From positions 496,001 through 560,000 of the forward strand of contig CAXXHP010000002.1 of NCBI GenBank assembly GCA_963662675.2: 64,000 nt of DNA, written 5' to 3'. The notes beneath the pieces are model-generated. The model saw nothing but the letters and a program-made list of their open reading frames with translations, ran no database searches and was not told the origin of the DNA. This stretch comes from G963662675 sp963662675 (lineage in GTDB: Bacteria > Bacteroidota > Bacteroidia > Bacteroidales > Prolixibacteraceae). The position numbers were made by a program, and so were the translations under genes. Positions 26,802 to 36,579 of the stretch are shown in pieces (position 1 is the first letter of the stretch; each line of letters opens with the position of its first letter).

Positions 26802-29800
26802 ATGAAACGATTTAAATTTTTACTTTTTTGTTTGGTAGTGCCTTCAGTATTGTTTGCACAGCCAGCGAAGTTTCTCGATGATATTTATTATTACATTGAG
26901 AACACTTCGGTATTTGAGCAGAATCAGGAAGAAGGACGAGCCTATTTTTTGCCTGAAAAAACTGTTTCCCTCAATGGCGAGTGGAAATTTTTATATAGCG
27001 AAACTCCGGAAGGTATACCAACAGATTTCTACACGAATGGTTTTAACGATAAGAAATGGGGTTCTATAGAGGTTCCATCTAATTGGGAGATGCAAGGTTA
27101 TGGCGATCGTATTTTTAGGAATGTGAATGCTCCCTTCCCTTTAATAAGAACAAGAACTTACGGTCCACCCCCAGAACCTGATTTCTTTGCGGTTACTCTT
27201 CCTAATGTTCCCAGAGAGTATAATCCAACTGGGGCATATCGCAAAACTTTCACAGTTCCAACTTCTTGGAATGGAGATCAGGTTTTCTTAAGAATGGAGA
27301 AAACAGCTTCTGCTTCATTTGTATGGGTTAACGGACAGGAAGTTGGTTATAACGAAGGAGCACAGGAGCCTGCTGAATACAATATCACAAAATACCTCAA
27401 AAAGGGAACGAACACCGTATCTGTTTTTGTCACAAAATATTCTGATGGCTATTATCTAGAAGCTCAGGATTACTGGAGGTTTGCCGGTATTTTTGATGAT
27501 GTAAGTATATACGCTACTCCGAATGTCCGCTTGTTTGACTGGTATGTCGTTACAGATTTAGATGAAACATATACAGATGCTGATCTTTCGGTTCAAATAG
27601 ATGTTAAAAAGTACACGGATTCTCCAGCTACTTCATTTACATTAAAAGCATCTTTATATGATGCGAACAACACGTTAGTGGCTGAAATGAACAGCGACAA
27701 GTTTGCAATGAATAATGTTGCAAAGAAACAGATCGAATTGAAAAAGGAAATTATAAACCCCTTAAAATGGACATCTGAAACGCCAAATCTTTATACCTTG
27801 AAAATGCAATTGTTGTCAGATAATGGAACAGTTCAGGATATTGCCGAGCAACGAATAGGTTTTAAAGAAACATTAATCGAAGGTGATTTATTCACATTAA
27901 ATGGTGTAGCAGTTAAAGTAAATGCTACAAACTCACATATGCAACATGCCGATTTAGGGCATGCGATGACTGAAGAGATTATTCGAAAAGATTTCGAAAT
28001 ACTTAAACAATTCAACTTTAATGCAGTCCGCACATCTCACTACCCTCCGGTAAATGAATATCTCTCTTTAGCTGATGAATACGGTCTATTTGTAATTGAC
28101 GAAGCAGGGGTTGAATCTCATGCAACTGAAAATGTATGTGACATGCCCGAATTCACGGAAATGTATCGGGAACGCGTCCGTCAAATGGTTTTACGCGATA
28201 GAAACTATGCGTGTATTTTATTCTGGAGTGCAGGTAACGAAAGTGGCGAGGGGATGAATATCACTGAAGTAGTGGAAGAGGGTAGGAAGTATGACGATAC
28301 ACGGTATTGGATGTATGGAGGAAACTCGTTCTCACACCCGGCTGAAGAGATTATTGGTCCACGCTATCCAAGTCCATTAGAGTTAGATATGCGCGTGGGG
28401 CTTGGTGTAAACGAAACAGATATTCGTCCTTCTTTTATGGATGAGTATTTATCAGTCGCCGGTAATGCTGGTGGCGGGTTAGAAGATTATTGGAATGTGA
28501 TTGAATCACACACAAGAACCATGGGAGGTGCTATTTGGGACTTTGTAAGCCCGGGTATTACAGAAGAAATCCGTCAGGTGGAAGATATTTCACCTAACAA
28601 TACTCCAGCTCATCTAATGGGTAATAATATCAAATTGGTTGAAGGGAAAACAGGTAAGGCTGTTAGCTTGAATGGTCATGACCAATGGGTTGAAATTTAC
28701 AGACAGGATAATGTGGAGATTCGTGGTGATAAGTTAACCATCACAATGGATGTTTTTCCACGAAAGCTTAATGCTAGTGGGGGACAATTCATAACCAAAG
28801 GAACAAATCAGTTTGGCATTACTCAAAAGAAAAACGAATCACTTGTATTTTATATCTTCACAAATAAGAAGCAAGAACTGATTGTTGACTTACCTGATGA
28901 TTGGGAAAACAATTGGCATCAACTGACCGCTGTTTATGATGGACAGGAGATGTCGCTATATATTGATAATGATAAAAAGGGAAGTCAGCAAGTAAGTGGG
29001 AAAATTAAGAACCTTCCTTTCACGATTAGCTTAGGACGCGATTCCGAAATCGATGGATCGGAAACTCCAGGTTATATGTGCGATGCAATGCTTGACAATG
29101 TTGGGATATTTGCAGATGCGGTTTTACCCGGCAATTTTAATCCTGAGAATGCTGCTCTTTGGCTCGATTTTGAGAAAGAAACCAATCAGGGAACTTTCCT
29201 AAGCTATGGTGCTGGTGCTCGTAATTATGGACACATTTGGGGAGATCGCGAAGTGCAACCTGAAATGTGGGAGATGAAAAAAGTGGTGCAGCCAATTGTA
29301 GTTAGCCTGCTTGATGCTGAAACCGGTATGGTGGAAGTGAAGAATAGAAATCATTTCACGGATGCATCACAGTATGAAACGCGTTGGTTCCTTGAAGCTG
29401 ATGGCGAAGTATTACAAGAAGGAGTGCTTGAACTTCAGGTTGACCCTTTAGATAAAAAAGCGGTTAAAATTCCATATACAAAACCATCTTTGTCTGAAGG
29501 TGTAGAATATCGTGTCACAGTTAGTTCTTCGTTAAAAGAAGATAAAGTATGGGCTGATGCCGGATTCGAAGTTGCATGGAGTCAGCTTGAACTTCCTTGG
29601 GAGAAGAGTATCGAGACCGTTAAAAGATCTACCGCAAAAGCTACTTTTACTCAGTCCGATAATGATGTAACGGTAATTGGAGAGGGCTTTGAATACACAT
29701 TTGATAAGGATTTAGGAGCGTTGGCTTCCATCATTATTGATGGCAAAGAAATGCTTAAATCTCCATTTTTAGTTAGTGTTTGGCGTGCTCCTATGGCTAA

Positions 29801-30587
29801 CGATTTAGATGGTTGGGGATCTAGATCGGCACGATCTTCTAACTGGAAAGAAGGCTATGGTGGCCATGTGGCTACAGAATTTTATTCAACAGGAATAGAC
29901 AAGTTGAATAATTATCCAATCTATACTGAGGTTTCTGAAGTTGATGGAAAAGTATATATCAAAATTAGACAAATTTCAGTGTTCGGAGAAAGTACCGAAG
30001 GTGCTCTGGATCAATATATTTTTGGAAGTCAATATAACGGCTTAGAGAATATGTATTCGTTTATTATTGATGGTGATGGTGAAATTACAATGCATCATAC
30101 CTCTAAACCTCAGGGAAGTGCGTTGCCATTGTATTTCCCTCGCTTTGGATTGACATTCACGCTTGATAAGAGTCTTGATAAAGCGGAATGGTACGGGCGT
30201 GGTCCCCAGGAAAGTTATCCAGGAAGGAAAAGTGGTTATAAGGTTGGTGTCTATAACTCAACTGTTGACGATATGTTTGAACCCTATCTTAAACCTGGAG
30301 ATTATGGCTTGAGAACGGATAACCGTTGGGTGAAAATGGTTGACAATCAAGGTAAAGGCATCCAGTTTAAGGTTGATGAGTTGTTTAACTTTAACGCATC
30401 TCCTTATTCTACCGAAAACTTAACAAAATCGGTTTATACCTACCAGTTACAGAAACAGGATGGTATTACATTTAACCTAGATTATGCGACTACTGGTGTT
30501 GGATGCTCTGCCCGCGGAGTGTTCCAAAGCTATAGGGTTTATCCTACAATGTTTGAACGTGAGGTGAAAATATCACCTATCAGATAA
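26802..30587 (+). CDS. GH2 beta-galactosidase with inserted LamG-like domain, exported
   Basis: A 1261-residue GH2 enzyme with a cleavable signal peptide (…SVLFAQP, about residue 19). GH2 sandwich, Ig-like and TIM-barrel domains occupy about 20-600: VPSNWEMQGYGDRIFRN, acid/base Glu480 in WSAGNESGEG, nucleophile Glu548 in FMDEYLS, and GGAIWDFVSPG. At about residues 606-770 the barrel is interrupted by a concanavalin/LamG-like fold (GKAVSLNGHDQWVEI, WHQLTAVYDGQEMSLYIDN). The barrel end then resumes with YGHIWGDREVQ. C-terminal Ig and Bgal_small_N-type domains follow, with EWYGRGPQESYPGRKSG. The domain order fits beta-galactosidase/beta-galactosidase-like LacZ. It probably attacks galactan or arabinogalactan side chains. 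Confidence 0.9.
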   Translation: MKRFKFLLFCLVVPSVLFAQPAKFLDDIYYYIENTSVFEQNQEEGRAYFLPEKTVSLNGEWKFLYSETPEGIPTDFYTNGFNDKKWGSIEVPSNWEMQGYGDRIFRNVNAPFPLIRTRTYGPPPEPDFFAVTLPNVPREYNPTGAYRKTFTVPTSWNGDQVFLRMEKTASASFVWVNGQEVGYNEGAQEPAEYNITKYLKKGTNTVSVFVTKYSDGYYLEAQDYWRFAGIFDDVSIYATPNVRLFDWYVVTDLDETYTDADLSVQIDVKKYTDSPATSFTLKASLYDANNTLVAEMNSDKFAMNNVAKKQIELKKEIINPLKWTSETPNLYTLKMQLLSDNGTVQDIAEQRIGFKETLIEGDLFTLNGVAVKVNATNSHMQHADLGHAMTEEIIRKDFEILKQFNFNAVRTSHYPPVNEYLSLADEYGLFVIDEAGVESHATENVCDMPEFTEMYRERVRQMVLRDRNYACILFWSAGNESGEGMNITEVVEEGRKYDDTRYWMYGGNSFSHPAEEIIGPRYPSPLELDMRVGLGVNETDIRPSFMDEYLSVAGNAGGGLEDYWNVIESHTRTMGGAIWDFVSPGITEEIRQVEDISPNNTPAHLMGNNIKLVEGKTGKAVSLNGHDQWVEIYRQDNVEIRGDKLTITMDVFPRKLNASGGQFITKGTNQFGITQKKNESLVFYIFTNKKQELIVDLPDDWENNWHQLTAVYDGQEMSLYIDNDKKGSQQVSGKIKNLPFTISLGRDSEIDGSETPGYMCDAMLDNVGIFADAVLPGNFNPENAALWLDFEKETNQGTFLSYGAGARNYGHIWGDREVQPEMWEMKKVVQPIVVSLLDAETGMVEVKNRNHFTDASQYETRWFLEADGEVLQEGVLELQVDPLDKKAVKIPYTKPSLSEGVEYRVTVSSSLKEDKVWADAGFEVAWSQLELPWEKSIETVKRSTAKATFTQSDNDVTVIGEGFEYTFDKDLGALASIIIDGKEMLKSPFLVSVWRAPMANDLDGWGSRSARSSNWKEGYGGHVATEFYSTGIDKLNNYPIYTEVSEVDGKVYIKIRQISVFGESTEGALDQYIFGSQYNGLENMYSFIIDGDGEITMHHTSKPQGSALPLYFPRFGLTFTLDKSLDKAEWYGRGPQESYPGRKSGYKVGVYNSTVDDMFEPYLKPGDYGLRTDNRWVKMVDNQGKGIQFKVDELFNFNASPYSTENLTKSVYTYQLQKQDGITFNLDYATTGVGCSARGVFQSYRVYPTMFEREVKISPIR

Positions 30588-30595
30588 CTATATGA

Positions 30596-30643
30596 AACAA
30601 GGATGGAGGCTTTTAACAAATGGCTCCATCCTTGTTATTTTTA
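30596..30643 (+). terminator. Rho-independent terminator after the GH2 gene
   Basis: AACAAGGATGGAG (30596-30608) pairs with CTCCATCCTTGTT (30624-30636), and ATTTTT follows. It starts 9 bp after the GH2 stop. Confidence 0.85.
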
Positions 30644-31055
30644 AGCCTGACAAAAATTATTTTTTTCAAATATTTCCTGAACGTGACATTGCTTACATGT
30701 ATTTCGTTCATTTTTTTTCAACCATTATCTCAGGTTCAATATCCGCTAAAAGACGTGTTCTCCTGTTTTTTAAATTGATTTTTACTTCTGCTAAATTAGG
30801 TTTAGCATAAATGACTATTTCATTACCTTTGTTTTTCAAATTGAGGAATTGTTGCTTATTTGGTCTGTTCGAATAGCAACAACGAAAAATTATGGATTTG
30901 TTATTTGAGGCCTGATGCCGGCATTGAGATATGCATTATTCTAATTCATGTTTTTATTCTGAGGGCTCTGTAACGCAAGGTGAATTAATATACTCCAGTT
31001 TTTATAATAATAACATTTACACCATATTAACTTACAATTTAATAAAATAAGCAGA
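30644..31055 (+). promoter_or_regulatory. Promoter and structured leader of the esterase gene
   Basis: About 410 bp without a gene. TACCTTTG at 30824-30831 fits the -7 consensus TAnnTTTG, with TTTA 19 bp upstream (30801-30804) as a near -33 box. Just downstream, TTGTTGCT (30849-30856) pairs with AGCAACAA (30875-30882) in a hairpin. This implies a 5' leader of about 220 nt for the esterase mRNA. Any regulatory role of the hairpin is a guess. Confidence 0.5.
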
Positions 31056-32117
31056 ATGAAAAGATTTATCTCTTTTATAATGATTATTGGGTTATTTATG
31101 TCCGTAATAACAAATTCTGAGGCACAACAGCCGGAAGGAACACCTTCTAGAGGAGGTCTGAGTATGGGCGGATTAGTAACTCCAAAGTTTATTACGCCAA
31201 CTGATAACAGCACAAGCACCGTTTTGGATAACCTGACAAGCGGCAATTATCAGTTAAGTGAATTGCCTGCTGAAAGTGGGTTGGAACTTACAAAAGATAT
31301 TGTTTATCATCAGTCGACAGATTTGGATGGAAAACCAATGTCATTGAAAATGGATCTGATTACATACAATGATGGAAAGGAACGTCCATGTGTAATTTAT
31401 ATTACCGGTGGGGGCTTTATGATGGCTCCCAAAGAAGGTGGATTATACAATCGCCATGAAATTGCCAAAGCTGGTTATGTTGTTGGTAGCATAGAATACC
31501 ACGTTATACGCAATGGAATATACAGCGATGCTGTAAAAGATGTGAAAGCTGCCATTCGATACCTGCGGGCCAATGCCGATAAATATGGCATAGATGCTTC
31601 CCAGATTGCTGTTTGGGGCGAATCGGCCGGTGGGTACTTGACTGCGATGGTTGGAACAACCAATGGTGTAAAAGATTTTGAAGAAGGTGAAAATCTGGCG
31701 CAAAGTAGCGAAGTACAGGCTGCTATCGATGTTTTTGGATTGTCTGATTTGACTAAGATTGGTGCTGATTATGACGAAGCTGCTGAGCAAGCTCACTTTA
31801 CGGTTTCTTCGCCTGATGGTCAATACATCCACGGGAAAAACAGTGGTTTAACGAGTCTTGACAAGCCAGACGTTGTGGCAAAATCGAATCCAGCTAATTA
31901 TGTGGATAAAACTGATCCGCCGTTTTTGTTATTTCACGGCACAGACGATAGTCTTGTATCTCCTAGTCAAACCTTATTGTTACATACAGCCTTGCAGAAA
32001 GCGAATGTCCCTTCAGCCCGTTATGTAATTACAGGTGCAGGACACGGTGGAGGTCAATTCTCTTCACCGGAAGTTCTCAAAATTATGATTGAGTTCCTGA
32101 ATAAATCACTGAAATAG
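31056..32117 (+). CDS. Exported alpha/beta-hydrolase, carbohydrate esterase-like
   Basis: A 353-residue secreted serine hydrolase. The signal peptide ends near NSEA-QQP (residue 23). The fold is of the Abhydrolase_3/BD-FAE type: an oxyanion-hole segment YITGGGFMM, the nucleophile elbow GESAGG, a DDSLV segment with the acid residue, and the catalytic histidine in GAGHGGG near the end. Relatives include acetyl- and feruloyl-esterases that strip acyl groups from plant polysaccharides, so deacylation of the same pectic glycans is plausible. The substrate is not certain. It has its own promoter region after the GH2 terminator and ends 32 bp before a dispersed repeat. Confidence 0.85.
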   Translation: MKRFISFIMIIGLFMSVITNSEAQQPEGTPSRGGLSMGGLVTPKFITPTDNSTSTVLDNLTSGNYQLSELPAESGLELTKDIVYHQSTDLDGKPMSLKMDLITYNDGKERPCVIYITGGGFMMAPKEGGLYNRHEIAKAGYVVGSIEYHVIRNGIYSDAVKDVKAAIRYLRANADKYGIDASQIAVWGESAGGYLTAMVGTTNGVKDFEEGENLAQSSEVQAAIDVFGLSDLTKIGADYDEAAEQAHFTVSSPDGQYIHGKNSGLTSLDKPDVVAKSNPANYVDKTDPPFLLFHGTDDSLVSPSQTLLLHTALQKANVPSARYVITGAGHGGGQFSSPEVLKIMIEFLNKSLK

Positions 32118-32148
32118 AGTTGGAGATTATTCTTCTTCCAATATAAAA

Positions 32149-32280
32149 GAAGCTGTCCAGAAAATGAAAATACGAGTCATCATGAACTCGCTTCAGGATC
32201 TTAATTAACGGCGAAACGTCATCCCGAAATAAATTAGGGATGACATCTTTCAATTATTTTCTACTTTCTGTCCAGTTTCT
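32149..32280 (-). repeat. Dispersed double-hairpin intergenic repeat, copy 1
   Basis: On the minus strand this matches the elements at about 48.3 and 60.4 kb: ends related to CTGGACAGAAA, then two hairpins (GTCATCCCtAAtTTaTTTCGGGAT-like and AAGATCCTGAA-type). On the plus strand the left end reads AGCTGTCCAGAAA and the right end TTTCTGTCCAG. It lies between the convergent esterase and aspartate kinase genes, where it probably serves both as a terminator. Confidence 0.8.
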
Positions 32281-32341
32281 TCCATTTCCACAGCTAATTC
32301 AATCCTGAAATGCAAAGGTAATTTGGAGATCTGTTTAATCC

Positions 32342-33589
32342 TTATTTCAATACAAGTCGCGCAGTTCTACGGCTCTTTTGTTCCATGATTAATTGTCTTC
32401 CATTTTTTATTTTGACTAATGCCTCATCATTATAAAAACGAACTGTGGCCAAAGTGAGCCCGGTATTATAGAGTACTTCAAATTTTTTGCGAAGCTCAAC
32501 AACGAGTGTTTCCATACCAACTTCAGGCTCATCAATACATAGCGAAAGGTTTATGGCTGATTGCTGTATGAGATTTACTTTAATATGTCGCTCCTTAAAC
32601 AAGGAGAAAACATCAGATAATACATCAATTCCGATAAATGAAAAGTCATCCGGAGACAATGTTAATAGGGCTTGTTTTTTTTTCAGAATGAAGATTGGTA
32701 TCAGCTCTAGTTGGTGACTGATGTTATGAATGACAGTTCCTGCCTGTTCCGGGAAATCGAAAGGTTTTACAAATAACGGAATGTTTTTGTTCCGCAAGGG
32801 TTTTATTGTTTTTGGGTGAATTACTTTTGCTCCTGAATATGACAATTCAATGGCTTCTCTGTAAGACAATTCTTCCAGCTTTTCGGTATCTGAGAAATCG
32901 ATTGGGTCTGCATTCAATACACCCGGCACATTCTTCCAGATAGATACACTTTCTGCATTTAATAAATTACCTAAAATGGCTGCTGAAAAGTCCGATCCTT
33001 CACGGCCAAGTGTCGTGGTTTGGTTTGTAATGGTTGCACCAATAAAACCTTGTGTTACAAACAATTCAGTTTCCTTAAAATTAAAGCTGTTGTTTATAAG
33101 CATCTCAGACCATTCCCAATCAATAATTGCTTCGCGGAATGTTGAGTCTGTCCGCAAACTTTCACGAATATCCAGCCATTTATTGGCATGTCCGTTCTCA
33201 TTCAAGAAGGAAGATATGATGGCCGTTGATATTAATTCGCCATAGCAGACCATTTGGTCATATTCATAATCAAAATGTAGCGAAGGTGTTCGGTTTAGCC
33301 TATCAGAAAGTTGCTTGAAAAGTTCATTAATTAAGCCTAGCTGAGACATTTTTAATCCTAAATCATGGATAATTCCAAAATGGTAGTCTCTAATGTTTTG
33401 GAATAGTAAAGCCGTCTTTTTTTCTTTATTAAAATAGCTTCTCACCAGGTCTTCCATATTATTTGTCGTACTCCCCATCGCTGAAACGACAATGGCTTTT
33501 TTACCGGGATACATTTCAAGTATTGCTGCCACATTTTTAATGGCAGATGCTGAACTGACTGACGCACCTCCAAATTTAAATACCTTCAT
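32342..33589 (-). CDS. Aspartate kinase
   Basis: A 415-residue monofunctional aspartokinase that phosphorylates L-aspartate, the first step towards lysine, threonine and methionine. The N-terminal nucleotide motif is KVFKFGGASVSSA. The substrate region has GFIGA and GREGSDFSAAILG, and the kinase domain ends near SYSGAKVIHPKTIKP. Two C-terminal ACT domains (about 285-405) suggest amino-acid feedback control. There is no fused homoserine dehydrogenase. It stands alone on the minus strand. Which end-product inhibits it cannot be told, so I give no lysC/thrA symbol. Confidence 0.92.
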   Translation of the reverse strand: MKVFKFGGASVSSASAIKNVAAILEMYPGKKAIVVSAMGSTTNNMEDLVRSYFNKEKKTALLFQNIRDYHFGIIHDLGLKMSQLGLINELFKQLSDRLNRTPSLHFDYEYDQMVCYGELISTAIISSFLNENGHANKWLDIRESLRTDSTFREAIIDWEWSEMLINNSFNFKETELFVTQGFIGATITNQTTTLGREGSDFSAAILGNLLNAESVSIWKNVPGVLNADPIDFSDTEKLEELSYREAIELSYSGAKVIHPKTIKPLRNKNIPLFVKPFDFPEQAGTVIHNISHQLELIPIFILKKKQALLTLSPDDFSFIGIDVLSDVFSLFKERHIKVNLIQQSAINLSLCIDEPEVGMETLVVELRKKFEVLYNTGLTLATVRFYNDEALVKIKNGRQLIMEQKSRRTARLVLK

Positions 33590-33677
33590 CCTGTTTTTTA
33601 AATCGTTTTTATCTTAGCTGATGTAAGTGTTTCATGTCGAGTGGAACAAAGCTCCTTTTAATATTACTTTTTTCTTG

Positions 33678-33708
33678 TTGAATTAAAAACAGGAAAATAC
33701 TAGTTTTG
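33678..33708 (+). promoter_or_regulatory. Promoter of the aldo/keto reductase gene
   Basis: TTG at 33678-33680 and TAGTTTTG at 33701-33708 form a Bacteroidota -33/-7 pair with a 20-bp spacer. The ATG at 33706 overlaps the -7 box and cannot be transcribed, which sets the start at 33751. Confidence 0.7.
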
Positions 33709-33750
33709 TTTATCAATTATCTTGTCAATAAAATTCTAATGATTTTAAAT

Positions 33751-34572
33751 ATGAAACATCCAGTTGTAACATTAAGCAATGGAGTTGAAATGCCTAGTTT
33801 AGGACTTGGTGTTTTTCTTTCAAAAGAAGGAAATGAAGTGATTAATGCAGTGAAATATGCATTAGAAATTGGTTATAGAAGTATTGATACGGCTGCGATC
33901 TATAAAAATGAGGTGGGCGTTGGCCAGGCGATAATAGAAAGTGGTGTCCCTCGAGATGAAATATTCTTGACATCGAAAGTATGGAATTCAGATCAAGGCT
34001 ATCAATCAACTATAAATGCTTTTAAGGAAAGCCTGAAAAAACTTCAAACCGACTATTTAGACTTATACCTGATCCATTGGCCTAAAGGCGAGCTATCGAT
34101 TGAAACATGGAGAGCAATGGAAGAACTCTACGAACAAGGCCAAGTTAAAGCTATAGGAGTGAGCAACTTCATGATTCAACATCTGGAGGAACTTTTGCCA
34201 TCTTGTCGTATCAAGCCAATGGTGAACCAGTATGAGTTTCATCCTGAACTCGTTCAATCAGACTTATTGCATTTTTGTAAAAAGCATAAAATTCAACCCG
34301 AGGCATGGAGCCCAATAATGAAAGGACGTGTAAATGAGATTCCCGTATTAAAAGCCTTGGCGGCAAAATATCAAAAATCTCCGGTGCAAATTGTCCTACG
34401 TTGGGATATCCAGAAAGGAGTTGTTACGATTCCTAAATCGGTTACCCCTGAAAGAATTAGGCTCAATGCAGAAATTTTTGATTTTGAACTTACAAATGAA
34501 GATGTAGCTAAAATTGATGCACTTGATAAGTCAAGTAGAATTGGGCCGGATCCGTATAATTTTGATTTCTAG
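33751..34572 (+). CDS. Aldo/keto reductase
   Basis: A 273-residue cytoplasmic NADPH-dependent reductase of the AKR superfamily, with a single (alpha/beta)8 barrel. Visible elements: GVEMPSLGLGVF, the catalytic Asp/Tyr of RSIDTAAIYKNE, catalytic Lys in LTSKVWNSDQG, His in LDLYLIHWP, GVSNF, and the cofactor-binding VTIPKSVTPERIRLN. The start at 33751 is set by the promoter just upstream. It is similar to the 2,5-diketo-D-gluconate reductase/methylglyoxal reductase group (AKR5), but the substrate is not fixed by sequence. It is monocistronic. Confidence 0.9.
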   Translation: MKHPVVTLSNGVEMPSLGLGVFLSKEGNEVINAVKYALEIGYRSIDTAAIYKNEVGVGQAIIESGVPRDEIFLTSKVWNSDQGYQSTINAFKESLKKLQTDYLDLYLIHWPKGELSIETWRAMEELYEQGQVKAIGVSNFMIQHLEELLPSCRIKPMVNQYEFHPELVQSDLLHFCKKHKIQPEAWSPIMKGRVNEIPVLKALAAKYQKSPVQIVLRWDIQKGVVTIPKSVTPERIRLNAEIFDFELTNEDVAKIDALDKSSRIGPDPYNFDF

Positions 34573-34707
34573 TGGTGTCTGATAATTGTTAGGTGTCGGT
34601 TAAATATTAGTGGCCATTCTGTATGAAATGAAATGTTTTGTTTACGTCTATCGACTTTATCATTACTTTCGCCGCCATATTTTAAGATCCATTGCATAAG
34701 AGTAGTT

Positions 34708-35052
34708 GTGAGAATAATTTACTTCATAGCATTTTTAATACTTCTTGATTCCGGTGTAAATTCATTCGGTGAGACTCAGGTTCTATCAAGCCCTGATATA
34801 GGGGAGATTAGCTTTCATAGTTCTCATAAGAACCTTTTGGCTGATTTTTATAAATTAAATGATGCAATAGAAACGGAAGAGGAAGATCAGGAAATAGATG
34901 AACTTGTTTTTTTTGAATCGATTTCTCTGGAAGAACAGCAATTTTTGTGTTGCTCACTTATCCTTTTTCCCTCAAGGAATACTTTTCATAAATTCTTTTT
35001 TTTAAGTTGGATGGAAGAAAAGGAGAACCTCCCACCTCCGTATTCGGTATAA
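34708..35052 (+). CDS. Small secreted protein of unknown function upstream of trkH
   Basis: A small open frame ending in PPPYSV. The frame opens at ATG 34633, but a -7-like TACTTTCG (34664-34671) lies inside that extension, so a GTG start at 34708 is more likely. That gives 114 residues starting with a hydrophobic signal segment (RIIYFIAFLILLDSGVNSFG). The rest is acidic (TEEEDQEID) with a hydrophobic patch near the C-terminus. I do not recognise a family. It ends 57 bp before trkH and may be cotranscribed with it. Alternatively it could be non-coding leader. Confidence 0.45.
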   Translation: MRIIYFIAFLILLDSGVNSFGETQVLSSPDIGEISFHSSHKNLLADFYKLNDAIETEEEDQEIDELVFFESISLEEQQFLCCSLILFPSRNTFHKFFFLSWMEEKENLPPPYSV

Positions 35053-35109
35053 AACACGTTAGAAAGAACTTTCAATACACGTTTTGTTATTACACTGAAC
35101 ATTTTCGCA

Positions 35110-36579
35110 ATGAATTCTTTACGACAAAGAAAAATAAACTTTGTAATTATTATACATATTATCTCGATCATCGTTTTGTTCGAGGGAATTTTCATGCTCC
35201 CTACTCTGGGAGTTTCGTTATTTTATCAGGAGCATATCTTTAATGACTTGCTTGAATCTATCCTGAGCACGTGGCTGATAGGGGGAGTTTTATATATGCT
35301 TACCTGGAAATATAGGTTTGCAGAACCAGGTGTTCATGAGAGTTTAATAATTGCCTCAATGGGGTGGGTATTTCTTGCTCTTTTTGGAAGTTTTCCATAT
35401 TTGTTTACTGGTTCTATCCCTCATTTTGTAGATGCTTATTTTGAGTCGATGTCTGGGTTTACAACAACAGGGTCATCCATCCTAACCGATATAGAGGCTT
35501 TACCTAGAAGTATTCTACTATGGAGAAGTCTGACACATTGGATTGGAGGTATGGGGATTATTGTGCTTGTGATAGCTATTATGCCCTTTTTGAAAATAAA
35601 TGGACTGCAGTTGTTTAGCTCTGAGGCATCAGTTGTTGTTGATGAAAAAATTTCAACCAAAATAAGGTATGTGGCGAGAAATATTTGGTTAATATATGTA
35701 GGTTTTACCATTGTCGAAACTCTCTTATTAACTATTGGGGGAATGCATTTATTTGACAGTGTTTGTCATTCATTTGCAACGGTTGCAACAGGAGGGTTTT
35801 CGACTAAAAACACGAGCATTGCAGATTATTCGCCATACATTCAGTATGTAATCATCGTATTTATGGCCTTGTCTGGAATCAATTTTTCTCTTCATGTTTT
35901 ATCGATGCAGGGGAAGATACAAACAGCCTTTAAAAATCAGGAATTACACTTATACCTTAAGATTATTGTGTTTGTTGGACTTGTTCTGACATTTATCTTG
36001 TTCTACAGCCAGCCTATTTCATTTGAGAAAGCGTTTCGTGATTCTTTCTTTCAAGTCGTCTCTGTACTTACAGCCACGGGATTCGCTACGACGGATTATC
36101 TAATTTGGCCAATTCAAGGAATCATGTTAATTGCACTCCTTATGCTGATTGGAGCCAGTGCCGGATCAACAGGTGGCGGAGTAAAAGTTATTCGCCACGT
36201 CATAAATTTTCAATATATCAAACAGAGTGCTAAGCGAATTTTACATCCGAATGCCATTTTCAATATTCGCTATAACAACCAGATTCTTGCAAATTCTCAT
36301 GTAAATAGTGTGATGACTTTTATTCTTATTTATTACGGTATAGTTGTGATGGGAACATTTGCAATGGTCGGGATTGGGAATGACTGGGGCACTTCATTCG
36401 GATCAGTGCTAACAACGATGGGTGGTATTGGCCCCGGATTTGGCAAAGTGGGACCGGCATCAAACTTTGCAATGATCTCTGATTCTTCTAAATATTTACT
36501 TTCATTTTTTATGTTATTGGGTAGACTTGAGATCTTTCCAATTCTCACTTTATTTACGAATTGGTTCTGGCGAACATAG
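35110..36579 (+). CDS. trkH: TrkH-family potassium uptake protein
   Basis: A 489-residue inner-membrane K+ (or Na+-coupled K+) transporter with four membrane-pore-membrane repeats. The first pore loop contains SGFTTTGSSIL, the second the ATVATGGFSTKN segment, the third VLTATGFATTDY and the fourth LTTMGGIGPGFGKVGPAS, each with the selectivity-filter glycine. Other marks are RSLTHWIGGMGIIVL and the intramembrane-loop GASAGSTGGGVKVIR. The TrkA regulatory subunit that usually accompanies TrkH is not adjacent; it may lie elsewhere in the genome. Confidence 0.93.
   Translation: MNSLRQRKINFVIIIHIISIIVLFEGIFMLPTLGVSLFYQEHIFNDLLESILSTWLIGGVLYMLTWKYRFAEPGVHESLIIASMGWVFLALFGSFPYLFTGSIPHFVDAYFESMSGFTTTGSSILTDIEALPRSILLWRSLTHWIGGMGIIVLVIAIMPFLKINGLQLFSSEASVVVDEKISTKIRYVARNIWLIYVGFTIVETLLLTIGGMHLFDSVCHSFATVATGGFSTKNTSIADYSPYIQYVIIVFMALSGINFSLHVLSMQGKIQTAFKNQELHLYLKIIVFVGLVLTFILFYSQPISFEKAFRDSFFQVVSVLTATGFATTDYLIWPIQGIMLIALLMLIGASAGSTGGGVKVIRHVINFQYIKQSAKRILHPNAIFNIRYNNQILANSHVNSVMTFILIYYGIVVMGTFAMVGIGNDWGTSFGSVLTTMGGIGPGFGKVGPASNFAMISDSSKYLLSFFMLLGRLEIFPILTLFTNWFWRT

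Noticed and set aside
30592..30810. A 72-codon open frame after GH2
   Set aside because: It runs through a strong rho-independent terminator and has no recognisable protein features.
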